Position numbers and translations under genes: made by a program
The notes under the pieces: model-generated
Database searches by the model: none
What the model was told of the DNA's origin: nothing
What the model saw: only the letters and a program-made list of their open reading frames with translations
In this document: positions 7,239 through 15,281 of the stretch, in pieces
How positions within the stretch are numbered: position 1 is the first letter of the stretch
Layout: every line of letters begins with the position of its first letter
Source of the DNA: an uncultured Clostridia bacterium
GTDB taxonomy: Bacteria > Bacillota > Clostridia > Oscillospirales > Oscillospiraceae
Length of the DNA: 18,851 bases
Assembly (NCBI GenBank): GCA_946539175.1
Contig: CAMNHH010000024.1
Span: 1-18,851 of the forward strand
Reading direction: 5' to 3'

Positions 7239-8663
7239 TTATGGAATATCCTCATTGATCTCCATTTCCGGGTCGTCCAGGCGCTCCGGATGGAGCAGCA
7301 GCTTGTGGAAGAACTTGACCAGGGTGGCATAATAGAAGCCGTCCACGGTGCGTTCGTCCACGTTGAAGGTGTAGTCCATATACCTGCGGCTCACCACGCT
7401 GCCGTCGTCCTGGATCTCGTTGACCCGATACTTCCTGCCGAAGGCCAGGAAGATGGGCAGATTGCCGAAGTTATAGAGGTGGTGGAAGCAGGCGGGGATG
7501 CCGAGAGAGCCCATGGAGGTGAAGAAGATGGAGCCGTGGAAGGGACTCACCTCCAGAATAAAGCGGGGCAGCAGGCCGAAATAGTCCAGCAGCTTCAACA
7601 GCCACACCACAAATTTCAGCAGAATGCCGGGGACCATGCCGAACAGGGCGGTGACCCCGTCCAGGCTGGAGTCCAGCTCCATGGACTTCTTGGCGTCGTC
7701 CAGGGCCGCGCGGAACTTCCGGTAGACCTCCTCCACGCCGTCGCCCGGCTTCAGGTGGACCTTGATGACCGTGTCGGGAGAGCTTGTATTCATTTCCTTC
7801 TTGACGGTCATGCAGAATTGCAGATCGTCTCCCCGGCTGTAGATCTTCTCGCCGGAGATGAAGCGGTTGGCGCCGGGGAACTTGGAGACGGTGCGGACAT
7901 AGGCCGACAGCAGCGCCTCGGTCATGCCGAAGTGCTCCAGGCCCTGGGCCCGCTTGGCCCGGATGTACTTTTCCAGGGCGCTGATCTCCAGCTTATCCTG
8001 GATGAACACGTTTGCCTGGTTCCGTTCCGGCATGATGTAGGTGCCCACCACGGCGATGGGACTGAGGCTGCGGATCTTCCGGCCGTCCATGCGGTCGCCC
8101 CAGGTGGGATGGTATTTGCCGTCCTCCAGTTTTTTCATGGCGAGACAAAGGGGAAGGTAGGCCGCCCACAGCAGCAGCTCCGGGATCCAATCCATCCAGG
8201 AGGGCGCGGAATAAATGGGCAGCTGCCACAGGGCCGGCACCCTGGACAGGAACACCCAGCACATCCACAGGCCCGGCAGCAGGATCGCCAGCCACTCGGC
8301 CCTCAGCCGTCCGGCCAGGGTCCGGTGCAGCAGCCAGGCCGCCGCCAGCCCCGCCAGGCTCAGAAGCAGGGCCAGATACCAGTCCAGCACCACCCAGGCG
8401 GCAAACAGGGCGTCAAGGGTCAGAAGCCAGAAGGGCAGGCTCAGCCGGTAGATCCGGTCTCTGCCGTGGAGCAGAAGCTGCCAGACGAAAAACAGGGCCC
8501 CCAGGGCAGGCAGCACCCCCCGCAGCAGGACGCTCCAGAAGCCCAGGTTTCCGGCGGAGCCGCACAGGGGAAGGCTCACCAGGGCCCCCAGAGCCAGCAG
8601 GGCGGAGAGCCAGACCAGGGGATTTTTTAACGTGGTGGTATAGGCGATACGATCTTTCTTCAT
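7239..8663 (-). CDS. Membrane-anchored protein with E2-like (2-oxoacid dehydrogenase) acyltransferase domain
   Basis: A protein of 474 residues in two halves. Residues ~14-177 carry about six hydrophobic helices. Residues ~200-465 resemble the catalytic domain of 2-oxo acid dehydrogenase E2 subunits: a helix of the 'ALLSAYVRTVSKFPGANR' kind, the FFTSMGSLGIP segment corresponding to the E2 'FTISNLG' strand, and near the end ERTVDG (437-442) in the place of HRxxDG. There is no lipoyl domain or E1/E3-binding domain, so it is not part of a dehydrogenase complex. The catalytic His is replaced by Glu437, while Asp441 and Gly442 remain. Either the chemistry differs or the domain is a binding module. 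The ATG at 8663 follows an AGAAGGAA site. It lies 44 bases after the GT/CsaB gene with no clear promoter between, so it is probably the last gene of that operon. Confidence 0.75.
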   Translation of the reverse strand: MKKDRIAYTTTLKNPLVWLSALLALGALVSLPLCGSAGNLGFWSVLLRGVLPALGALFFVWQLLLHGRDRIYRLSLPFWLLTLDALFAAWVVLDWYLALLLSLAGLAAAWLLHRTLAGRLRAEWLAILLPGLWMCWVFLSRVPALWQLPIYSAPSWMDWIPELLLWAAYLPLCLAMKKLEDGKYHPTWGDRMDGRKIRSLSPIAVVGTYIMPERNQANVFIQDKLEISALEKYIRAKRAQGLEHFGMTEALLSAYVRTVSKFPGANRFISGEKIYSRGDDLQFCMTVKKEMNTSSPDTVIKVHLKPGDGVEEVYRKFRAALDDAKKSMELDSSLDGVTALFGMVPGILLKFVVWLLKLLDYFGLLPRFILEVSPFHGSIFFTSMGSLGIPACFHHLYNFGNLPIFLAFGRKYRVNEIQDDGSVVSRRYMDYTFNVDERTVDGFYYATLVKFFHKLLLHPERLDDPEMEINEDIP

Positions 8664-8707
8664 TTCGATTCCTTCTTTTGAACAGTTTGTACGCAAACGC
8701 GCAATCG

Positions 8708-10957
8708 TCACTTGGCGCTTGTCGCTTGTTCCAGAAGCGCCATAGCCGTCTCCGTATTCCGGTCGGCCAGAGCCCGCAGCCGCTGGGCGGCGGCCCGGAA
8801 TTCCTCGCCGCTGCTGCGGCTGAGGCTGTCGATCATGGCGCAGAGCCGCCGGGCGTCCGCCTCCTCCAGGGCGCAGCAGAGGCCCTGACCGATGTAGTCC
8901 ACGAAGCCCGTGACCTTGGGGTCATAGGCCACGCCGGCAAAGGGGGTGCCCTGGGCGGCGGCAAAGATCAGCGCGTGCAGCCGCATGCCCAGAACCGCGT
9001 CGGCCCTGGCGATGAGCCCCACCGCCGTGGCCGCGTCGGCAGCCTCCAGCACCGGGCAGCGAACGCCGCTTTCCCCGGCCAGCTCCGCGATCCGCCGACA
9101 GAAATCCAGATCCTTGGCGGGCTCCATGGCCAGCAGCACCGGCGTCAGGCCGTGGGCCTTTTGGCCGTGGACCGCGGCGGCGGCAAAGGCCTCCAGCCGG
9201 GTCTGGCCGTTTTCCCAGGGTCTGGGCGCCAGGATCAGCAGCCGCTCACCGGGGCTGAGGCGCCAGCCCGCGCTGTTTTTGGCGCAGAACGCCGCCACCT
9301 GCTCCTCCGGGGCCGGGGCCACCAAAAAAGCCATATCCGCCGTGACCTCCGTGGGAACGTCCCGGACGCCCAGGGCCTCCAGCTCCTGCAAAGAGGCGGT
9401 GTCCCGCAGGCTGATCCGGTCCACGAAGCGATTGATCACGCCGGCGGCGCTGCGGCGGTTGAGCCTGCGGCTGACGGGTCCGATGCCGCAGCCGAACATC
9501 ATCACCCGGTTGCCCAGCTTCTTGGCGCTGCGGATGGAGCGCAGATAGTACCAAAGGGACCGGGAGGAGGTGGCGTCCTGGATCAGGCTGCCGCCGCCGG
9601 AAAGGTAGAGAGCGGTTTGCTTCATCCTCTGCCGGAGCTTCCAGTAGCGGAAGGTATAGATGCTCCCCACGGCCATATCTCTGGCGGTCTGGCTGGGGCT
9701 CCGGGAGGTGGCGTAGAGGGGCAGATCCGGGTCCCGCTCCCGCAGGGCCTGGACAATGGTTTGCAAAATGGCGTCGTCACCGGTGTTGCCCTTGCCGTAA
9801 GCGCCGCAGATCAGCACTCCGTCCCTGGGGCGGGCAGCAGCCCGGGCGCTGCGGCGCAGCACGGCGGCATAGATCTCCTTCTGCCGGGCCACGGTGGCGT
9901 CCACGGAATAAAGGGCCCTGGTCTTTTCATAGAGCCGGTCGCCGTAGCGCTTCACCAGCTCCGGGTCCCGGGCCAGGCGAGTCATATACTCGGCCAGGGT
10001 ATCCACGTCCTGGGGGGTAAAGAGCAGGCCGTTGACCTCGTGCTCCACCAGATTGGGGATGCCGCCCACCCGGGTGGCGATCACCGGACAGCGCCTGCTG
10101 GCGCCCTCCGGCAGGGCGTAGGGGAAGCCCTCCGAGAGGGAGGTCAGCATATTCACGTCAATGGCGGAGTAGAAGCTGTGGGTGTCGGAGATCCAGCCCG
10201 CAAAGGCCACGGTCCCCGGAGGACAGAGCTGGGCCGCCAGTTCCTCCATCTGGCTTCGCTGCTCGCCGTCGCCGGCGATGATCAGCCGGGCCTTGGGGCA
10301 GACTGCCACGGTTTTCGCAAAGCCCCGGATCAGGGTCCCCATGTCCTTCACCGGGTTGATCCGGGCGGCAATGCCGAAGACGGTCATGCCGGGCTCCGGC
10401 TCGATGCCCACGCTCCGCAGATAGGCCGCCCGGTCCAGCTTGGGCGCCCCCAGATCGAAGGGGACGCCGTTGATGATGACAAAGGTCCGGTTGGGATCGA
10501 AGCCCCGGGCGTGGAGCATATCGACCGTGGGCTGGGAGACGCCGATCCAGTAGTCCATCTTCCGCAGGGCGCTGCGGTTGATGTTGCCGTAGGTCAACGC
10601 CGCCAGGGGCCGGCCCATGTAATCCAGGCGATAGTCGCTGTGGACCGTAGTAACGGTGGGGATGCCGGTTTTCTTCTTCAAAAGGCTGCCCACCAGATTG
10701 GCCCGGGCGCCGTGGCAGTGGATGATCTCAAAGCCCTCCTGCCGGCAGAGCCTCGTCAGCGTCCGCACCGCGGCGGGCACGGAGCCCGCCAGCACCCGGG
10801 TGGGGATGCCCAGCTCCTCCGCCTCCCGGGCGAAGGGGCCGTCCATAAAGCAAACCAGCAGCACCTGCTCGGTCTTGGCCAGGCCCGTCAGCAGGGTGTG
10901 GACGTGGGTCTTGGCGCCGCCCACGTCGCCGCCGGATATCATGTGCAGGATCTTCAT
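8708..10957 (-). CDS. csaB: Fusion of a GT4 glycosyltransferase and CsaB-type polysaccharide pyruvyltransferase
   Basis: A protein of 749 residues with two enzymes in one chain. Residues ~1-370 form a GT-B glycosyltransferase of family 4: N-terminal ISGGDVGGAKTHV, a UDP-sugar-binding region and an EX7E motif (Glu276 and Glu284) followed by PVIATRVGGIP. Residues ~379-745 match CsaB, with GAYGKGNTGDDAIL at the start, LSGGGSLIQD in the middle and LGMRLHALIFAA near the end. CsaB adds pyruvate ketals to secondary cell wall polymer, which lets SLH-domain surface proteins bind the wall. Ordinary CsaB is about half this length, so the fusion suggests the same protein adds or handles the sugar that is pyruvylated. 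The ATG at 10957 has GGGAGAAGG before it. The gene starts 16 bases after the sensor kinase, so the two are co-transcribed. Confidence 0.88.
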   Translation of the reverse strand: MKILHMISGGDVGGAKTHVHTLLTGLAKTEQVLLVCFMDGPFAREAEELGIPTRVLAGSVPAAVRTLTRLCRQEGFEIIHCHGARANLVGSLLKKKTGIPTVTTVHSDYRLDYMGRPLAALTYGNINRSALRKMDYWIGVSQPTVDMLHARGFDPNRTFVIINGVPFDLGAPKLDRAAYLRSVGIEPEPGMTVFGIAARINPVKDMGTLIRGFAKTVAVCPKARLIIAGDGEQRSQMEELAAQLCPPGTVAFAGWISDTHSFYSAIDVNMLTSLSEGFPYALPEGASRRCPVIATRVGGIPNLVEHEVNGLLFTPQDVDTLAEYMTRLARDPELVKRYGDRLYEKTRALYSVDATVARQKEIYAAVLRRSARAAARPRDGVLICGAYGKGNTGDDAILQTIVQALRERDPDLPLYATSRSPSQTARDMAVGSIYTFRYWKLRQRMKQTALYLSGGGSLIQDATSSRSLWYYLRSIRSAKKLGNRVMMFGCGIGPVSRRLNRRSAAGVINRFVDRISLRDTASLQELEALGVRDVPTEVTADMAFLVAPAPEEQVAAFCAKNSAGWRLSPGERLLILAPRPWENGQTRLEAFAAAAVHGQKAHGLTPVLLAMEPAKDLDFCRRIAELAGESGVRCPVLEAADAATAVGLIARADAVLGMRLHALIFAAAQGTPFAGVAYDPKVTGFVDYIGQGLCCALEEADARRLCAMIDSLSRSSGEEFRAAAQRLRALADRNTETAMALLEQATSAK

Positions 10958-10973
10958 AGGGTCCTTCTCCCTT

Positions 10974-12527
10974 TCATTTTGTATCGGCGGCGCTCGCCGC
11001 CCCGGCGCTCCCGGGCAGCTCCAGCCAGAAGGTGACGCCTGGAAACGCCGGGTCGTTCTCAAAGCCGTAGGCATGGCCCAGCCGCTCCATATTGCCCTTG
11101 ACGATGGCCAGGCCCAGGCCCATCTCACCGTGGCTGCGCTTGCGGGAGGGGTCGCCCCGGTAGAGCTTGTCCCAGAGTCTGACCGCCTTTTCCGGGGGGA
11201 TGGGGGCGGAGGAGTTGGTGACGCTGAGCCGCACCGCCCCGCCCCGCTTCTCCACCCGGACCCGGATCCGGGTGCCGTTGTTGATGTGGTAAACCGCGTT
11301 TTGAATATAGTTCTGGACGGATTGCAGGACGCAGGCGTAGTCCGTGCGGACCATACAGGGCCGATAGCCCTCCTTGGTCAGCTCCAGCCCCTCCCGCTCC
11401 AGCTCCAGCTGAAAGCTTTCGATCACCTGGTCCAGCAGCTCCGCCAGGTCAAAGTCCTCGGGGGCAATGGGGGTCTCGCCGCTCTCCATCCGGCCCAGGG
11501 CCAGGATGCGGGAGACGATATCCTGCATACGCTCGCTCTCCCGCAGGATCATCTCGCAGTAGGTTTGCTGCTTTTCCGGGGTCCTGGCCACTCCCTCCCG
11601 CAGGCCCTCGGCATAGCCGGAAATGATGGCGATGGGGGTCTTCAGGTCGTGGGACAGGTTGGCGATCAGCTCTGCGGTGATGCGCTGCTGCCGGGTCCGC
11701 TCCGACAGCTCCGCCTGCATCCGCTCGTTGGCCTGCCGCAGAGCCTCCACGTTGGAGGCCAGGGAGTCCGCCATGTTGTTGATGCTCTGGCTGAGATCGT
11801 TGATCTCCACGGTCAGCGTCGGCGGGCAGCGCCGGGAGAAATTCAGACGGGAAATCTGGGTGGCAATCTCCGCGATCCTCCGGGTGGGCCTGGTGATGAA
11901 CTTGCTGAGATAGTACAGCAGCACCATGCTGACAAGCCAAACCACCACGCTGACCACCGTGACGAAGCGGATGGCCAGATTGATCGCCGCGTTGGTGGAC
12001 TCCACCGGCAGGAACAGGCAGAAGATCCGCCCCTGCTTCCTGCCGCAGAGCATCAGGTCCTTGCTCTCCAGGCTGCGGCGCGGACTGCCGTTCTTCTCAC
12101 CCTCGTCCGTCAGAAAGAACTGCCCCTCTCCGGTTCCCAGCGTCTGGTTGACCAGAGCAAGCAGCGTTTCCGCGTCATTGTTGTGAAGCCGCGTCTGGTT
12201 GCCCGTTGCGCTCTGCCGCATGGCCTGGGAGAAGGGCAGACCGATCCCCTCCCGGTAGAGCAGCTTCCCGTCCTCATCCCGGAGGATCATCATCCGGATC
12301 CCCTGCTGGCTCAGCTGCTCGCAGGCAGGGCCGGAGAAGTTCTCTCTCGTCAGCTCGTAAAGGCCCTCGTTGAGCTGCAGCCGCAGGCCTTGCGCGTAGC
12401 GCTCCTCCAAGGAGAAGCGGTAGCTCAAAACGATGGCGCTCACGTACACGGTCAGCAGCAGCGTCAGGATCAGGGCCATCATCAGCCAGAGATGCACGTG
12501 GCCCCGGAGCGAGCGGAGCCGCTTCAC
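10974..12527 (-). CDS. Two-component sensor histidine kinase
   Basis: A membrane kinase of 517 residues. TM1 (about 12-36) and TM2 (about 186-207) enclose an extracellular domain of roughly 150 residues, followed by a HAMP linker (208-260), a HisKA domain with the phospho-accepting His293 in NLSHDLKTP, and an HATPase domain with an N-box (QNYIQNAVYHI) and a G2 box (GEMGLGLAIVK). The G1 box is unusual: VTNSSAPIP stands where DxGxG is expected. The start is a GTG whose GTGA overlaps the TGA stop of the response regulator, with GGAGG 10 bases upstream, so the pair is translationally coupled. The signal is unknown; placement before the GT/CsaB gene points to an envelope signal. Confidence 0.93.
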   Translation of the reverse strand: MKRLRSLRGHVHLWLMMALILTLLLTVYVSAIVLSYRFSLEERYAQGLRLQLNEGLYELTRENFSGPACEQLSQQGIRMMILRDEDGKLLYREGIGLPFSQAMRQSATGNQTRLHNNDAETLLALVNQTLGTGEGQFFLTDEGEKNGSPRRSLESKDLMLCGRKQGRIFCLFLPVESTNAAINLAIRFVTVVSVVVWLVSMVLLYYLSKFITRPTRRIAEIATQISRLNFSRRCPPTLTVEINDLSQSINNMADSLASNVEALRQANERMQAELSERTRQQRITAELIANLSHDLKTPIAIISGYAEGLREGVARTPEKQQTYCEMILRESERMQDIVSRILALGRMESGETPIAPEDFDLAELLDQVIESFQLELEREGLELTKEGYRPCMVRTDYACVLQSVQNYIQNAVYHINNGTRIRVRVEKRGGAVRLSVTNSSAPIPPEKAVRLWDKLYRGDPSRKRSHGEMGLGLAIVKGNMERLGHAYGFENDPAFPGVTFWLELPGSAGAASAADTK

Positions 12528-13198
12528 TGGTTATTGACCTCCAGCAAATAGCCCCGGCTGCGGACGGTGCGGATCAGATCCCCGCAGGGGCCCAGCTTCA
12601 TCCGCAGGTTTTTGATATGGGTATCCACCGTGCGGCCGTCGCCGTAATAATCGGTATTCCAGACGGCGTGGAGAATCTGCTCTCTGGAGCGGACCACGTT
12701 GGGGGTACGGGCCAGGAACAGCAGCAGCTCATATTCCTTGGGGGTCAGCGCAACGCTCACGTCCCCCGCCCGGACGGTGCCGGAGGCGGGGTCCAGCTCC
12801 AGCTTCCCGGCCCGGATCAGCTCCTGGCTCCTGCCGCTGCGGCGGAGCAGAGACTTGACCCGCTCCATAAAGGCCCGCATCTTCACAGGCTTGGAGATGT
12901 ACTGGTCCGCGCCGCCCCGGAAGCCGGAGATCTCCGTTTCCTCGTCGGAGCGGGCGGTGACCATCAGCACCGGGACCTGGGAGAAGCTGCGGATCTCCCG
13001 ACAGGCCTCCACTCCGTCCATGAGGGGCATCATGATATCCAGAATCACCAGAGCGGTATCGGGATTCTCCCGCAGCAGACTCACAGCCTTTCTGCCGTCA
13101 GCCGCCTCCAGAACCGTGTAGCCCTCCTGCTCCAAAAAATCGTGTACGATCAGACGCCAGCGTTCTTCATCATCAGCCAGAATTATCTTCGTCAGCAA
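12524..13198 (-). CDS. OmpR/PhoB-family response regulator
   Basis: A transcription factor of 224 residues. The receiver domain (1-~120) has the acidic pocket ADDEE (8-12), phospho-acceptor Asp54 in VILDIMMP, the MVTARSD strand and the conserved Lys in ISKPVKM. The C-terminal winged helix (~130-222) has LTPKEYELLLFLA, RTVDTHIKNLRMKLG and VRSRGYLLE, typical of PhoB-type DNA binding. The only good start is TTG at 13198, with AAAGGAG about 9 bases before it. The site and the first codons lie inside the last 26 bases of trmB, so the regulator is coupled to trmB translation. It pairs with the sensor kinase directly downstream and may control this operon. Confidence 0.94.
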   Translation of the reverse strand: MLTKIILADDEERWRLIVHDFLEQEGYTVLEAADGRKAVSLLRENPDTALVILDIMMPLMDGVEACREIRSFSQVPVLMVTARSDEETEISGFRGGADQYISKPVKMRAFMERVKSLLRRSGRSQELIRAGKLELDPASGTVRAGDVSVALTPKEYELLLFLARTPNVVRSREQILHAVWNTDYYGDGRTVDTHIKNLRMKLGPCGDLIRTVRSRGYLLEVNNQ

Positions 13199-13847
13199 TT
13201 TTGAGTTCTCCTTTCGGCATCAAGATTTCACAGCGATGGATCGGTGTCCCGAGGGTGTGGAACTTTTCCTCATATCCGGTCATGACCCCCACGATCCCAT
13301 CCTTGTGGAGATCGTCGGTGACGTTTTGCACGGGATAGCCGTATTGGGCAAATTCCTCCAGGGACCAGGCAAAAAGCTTCTCATTGTCGGTTTTGAAGTG
13401 GATCTCGCCGTCGGGCCGGAGCACGGCCCGGTATTTTTCCAAAAAACTGTGGTAGGTCAGCCGCCGCTTGGCGTTCTTGCTGCGGGGCCAGGGGTCGCAG
13501 AAGTTCAGATAGATCCGGTCCACCTCGCCGGGCGCGAAGAGCTGCTCCAGCTCCGCCGCGTCCACCGAGAGGAAAAACACGTTCTTCAGCCCCATGGCAA
13601 CCGCCTTCTCCATGGCCAGAACCAGGGCCTCCCGGACCCGCTCCACCGCCAGGAAGAGGAGCTCCGGGTGCAGGGCGGCCATCTCCACGGTGAATTTTCC
13701 CTTGCCGCAGCCGATCTCCAGATGCAGGGCCTCCGCCGACGGCATCAGCTCCCGCCAGCGTCCCCGGCGGGTTTCCGGGTCCCGGATCCAGACGGCCTCG
13801 CAGGCCTCCATCCGGGGCTCCAGATTGTTGCGTTTACGCATTCGCAT
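13173..13847 (-). CDS. trmB: tRNA (guanine(46)-N7)-methyltransferase
   Basis: An SAM-dependent methyltransferase of 224 residues making m7G46 in the tRNA variable loop. Landmarks are the SAM-binding EIGCGKG (44-50), the signature NFCDPWPRSKNAKRRL (115-130) and the C-terminal GYEEKF (191-196). The length is normal. The ATG at 13847 is preceded by AAGGAG at about 10 bases; the upstream in-frame TTG at 13877 has no ribosome site. As first gene of the transcript it carries the two-component and GT/CsaB genes downstream, which links a housekeeping tRNA modification to envelope regulation, perhaps only by position. Confidence 0.96.
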   Translation of the reverse strand: MRMRKRNNLEPRMEACEAVWIRDPETRRGRWRELMPSAEALHLEIGCGKGKFTVEMAALHPELLFLAVERVREALVLAMEKAVAMGLKNVFFLSVDAAELEQLFAPGEVDRIYLNFCDPWPRSKNAKRRLTYHSFLEKYRAVLRPDGEIHFKTDNEKLFAWSLEEFAQYGYPVQNVTDDLHKDGIVGVMTGYEEKFHTLGTPIHRCEILMPKGELKIADEDNSG

Positions 13848-13878
13848 GGTTTCAGCGCTCCTTACGTTCTTGTTCAAC

Positions 13879-13902
13879 GTCCGTCTTATTGTCCGTCTTA
13901 TT
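13879..13902 (-). repeat. Perfect 12-bp tandem repeat just downstream of the trmB -10 box
   Basis: The 12-mer AATAAGACGGAC (minus strand) occurs twice head to tail, 13902-13891 and 13890-13879, directly after the TACAAT box. The first copy covers the expected transcription start. OmpR-type regulators usually bind direct repeats, so it could be an operator for the response regulator of the same operon, but this is inference. A slippage duplication is the simple alternative. Confidence 0.7.
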
Positions 13903-13931
13903 ATTGTATCAAAAAAAGCGCAATTCGTAAA
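13903..13931 (-). promoter_or_regulatory. Promoter of the trmB-two-component-GT/CsaB operon
   Basis: On the minus strand, TTTACG (13931-13926), a 17-base spacer and TACAAT (13908-13903). The -10 box is good, the -35 moderate. It faces away from the glucokinase promoter about 50 bases off. Confidence 0.65.
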
Positions 13932-13981
13932 GATGTTTTTGAAAATCTTGCGGCAAGCCGCCGGAAATCCCCTGCTCTCTC

Positions 13982-14010
13982 TTGCGAAACACCCCGGGTT
14001 GTGCTATGAT
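13982..14010 (+). promoter_or_regulatory. Promoter of the ROK glucokinase gene
   Basis: TTGCGA (13982-13987) and TATGAT (14005-14010) are 17 bases apart, and the start codon follows 36 bases later. Confidence 0.7.
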
Positions 14011-14046
14011 AAGCAAAATAAAGCGTGTCAAAGGAGGCAGGCAAAG

Positions 14047-14991
14047 ATGAAATACGCAATCGGCGTGGACGTAGGCGGCACCACGGTGAAGTTGGGCTTT
14101 TTCAGCCGGGAGGGCGTCCTGATGGAAAAATGGGAGATCCCCACCCGGCCGGAGAACGGCGGCGCGGCGATCCTGCCGGATATCGCCCGGTCCATTGAGG
14201 ACTGCCTGGCCCGGCGCGGCGCGGCCAAGCGGGACGTGGCGGGCATCGGCATCGGCGTTCCCGGGCCGGTGGACGACGAGGGCAACGTCAACCGCTGCGT
14301 CAATCTGAACTGGGGCGTCTTCAACCTCCATGAAGCCCTGGGCGCCCTCACCGGTCTGCCCGTAAAGGCGGGCAACGACGCCAACGTGGCGGCCCTGGGC
14401 GAATACTACGACGGCGGCGGCAAGGGCAGCCGCTCCATGCTGATGGTGACCCTGGGCACCGGGGTCGGCGGCGGTTTCATCTGGAACGGGCAGATCCTCA
14501 ACGGTGCCCACGGCGTGGGCTGCGAGATCGGCCATCTCTGCGTGGATCTGAGCCCCGAGGCGGAGCCCTGCACCTGCGGCAAGCGGGGCTGCGCCGAGCA
14601 GTATTGCTCCGCCCGGGCCCTGGGCCGCTCCGCCCGGCGGGCTCTGGCGGCCCGCCCGGATCTGCCCTCCCTGCTGCGGCAGATCCCCGCGCCGGATTCC
14701 AAGGCGGTATTCGACTGCGCCGCCAAGGGCGACGGCCTGGCCGCGGAGCTGCTGGAGCGGCTCTACGATCTGCTGGGTCTCACCATCGCGGGCGGCTGCT
14801 GCATGGTGGACCCGGAGCTGGTGGTGCTGGGGGGCGGCATGTCCAAAGCGGGTCAGGTGCTGCTGGACGGGGTGCGGCCCCGCTTCGAGCACCACATGTT
14901 CCACGCCTGCAAGGGTACCCGGTTTGCCCTGGCCACCCTGGGCAACGACGCGGGCATCTACGGCTGCTTCCACCTGGCCCTGCAGGCATGA
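14047..14991 (+). CDS. glcK: ROK-family glucokinase
   Basis: A sugar kinase of 314 residues, expected to phosphorylate glucose with ATP to glucose 6-phosphate in the cytosol. The N-terminal phosphate loop is VDVGGTTVKLG (7-17), the catalytic Asp is Asp111 in GNDAN, the ATP site has TLGTGVGGG (135-143), and the ROK zinc site is His163 with CTCGKRGC (Cys175, Cys177, Cys182). The length fits bacterial glucokinases; another hexose or N-acetylmannosamine is possible. The frame is open far upstream, but the ATG at 14047 has AAAGGAGG before it and starts the homology. It has its own promoter, runs divergently from trmB, and ends before a hairpin terminator. Confidence 0.92.
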   Translation: MKYAIGVDVGGTTVKLGFFSREGVLMEKWEIPTRPENGGAAILPDIARSIEDCLARRGAAKRDVAGIGIGVPGPVDDEGNVNRCVNLNWGVFNLHEALGALTGLPVKAGNDANVAALGEYYDGGGKGSRSMLMVTLGTGVGGGFIWNGQILNGAHGVGCEIGHLCVDLSPEAEPCTCGKRGCAEQYCSARALGRSARRALAARPDLPSLLRQIPAPDSKAVFDCAAKGDGLAAELLERLYDLLGLTIAGGCCMVDPELVVLGGGMSKAGQVLLDGVRPRFEHHMFHACKGTRFALATLGNDAGIYGCFHLALQA

Positions 14992-15064
14992 CGTCCGGGG
15001 CGTCCGGCATGGACCGTCCTGCCCGGAGGCCCCTCCATCACACGATGATTGGATGAATTCGTAT

Positions 15065-15104
15065 AAGCGGGAGACGTTACGGCCGTCTCCCGCTTCATAT
15101 ATAT
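15065..15104 (+). terminator. Terminator after glcK
   Basis: A perfect 12-bp stem (15065-15076 with 15084-15095) with a 7-nt loop lies about 70 bases after the glucokinase stop. The following tract is AT-rich but not a pure T run, so termination may be moderate. Confidence 0.6.
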
Positions 15105-15138
15105 TCATTCCCTTCTCGCCGCCATGGCAGATAGAGAA

Positions 15139-15167
15139 TTGACAAACGCATCCCGGTTTGGTACTAT
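15139..15167 (+). promoter_or_regulatory. Strong promoter upstream of the truncated PTS gene
   Basis: TTGACA (15139-15144, perfect) and TACTAT (15162-15167) are separated by 17 bases. It would start transcription near 15174. The leader up to the first plausible start has no clear ribosome site and includes a GC hairpin (15244-15251 with 15259-15266). Confidence 0.72.
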
Positions 15168-15281
15168 TATACAGGTTAATCTCCCGGTTTTCAGACTTTT
15201 TTGTGGTGTTTTTGTGAAATTCTGAGTTTTTTGGCTTCGGCGTGCCGCCGCCCTGTTTGCGGCGGCGCCGGCGGTCTGTTC

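Noticed and set aside
13594..14046. Upstream extension of the glucokinase frame
   Set aside because: It runs antisense to trmB and through both divergent promoters; the ATG at 14047 has a strong ribosome site and begins the ROK homology.
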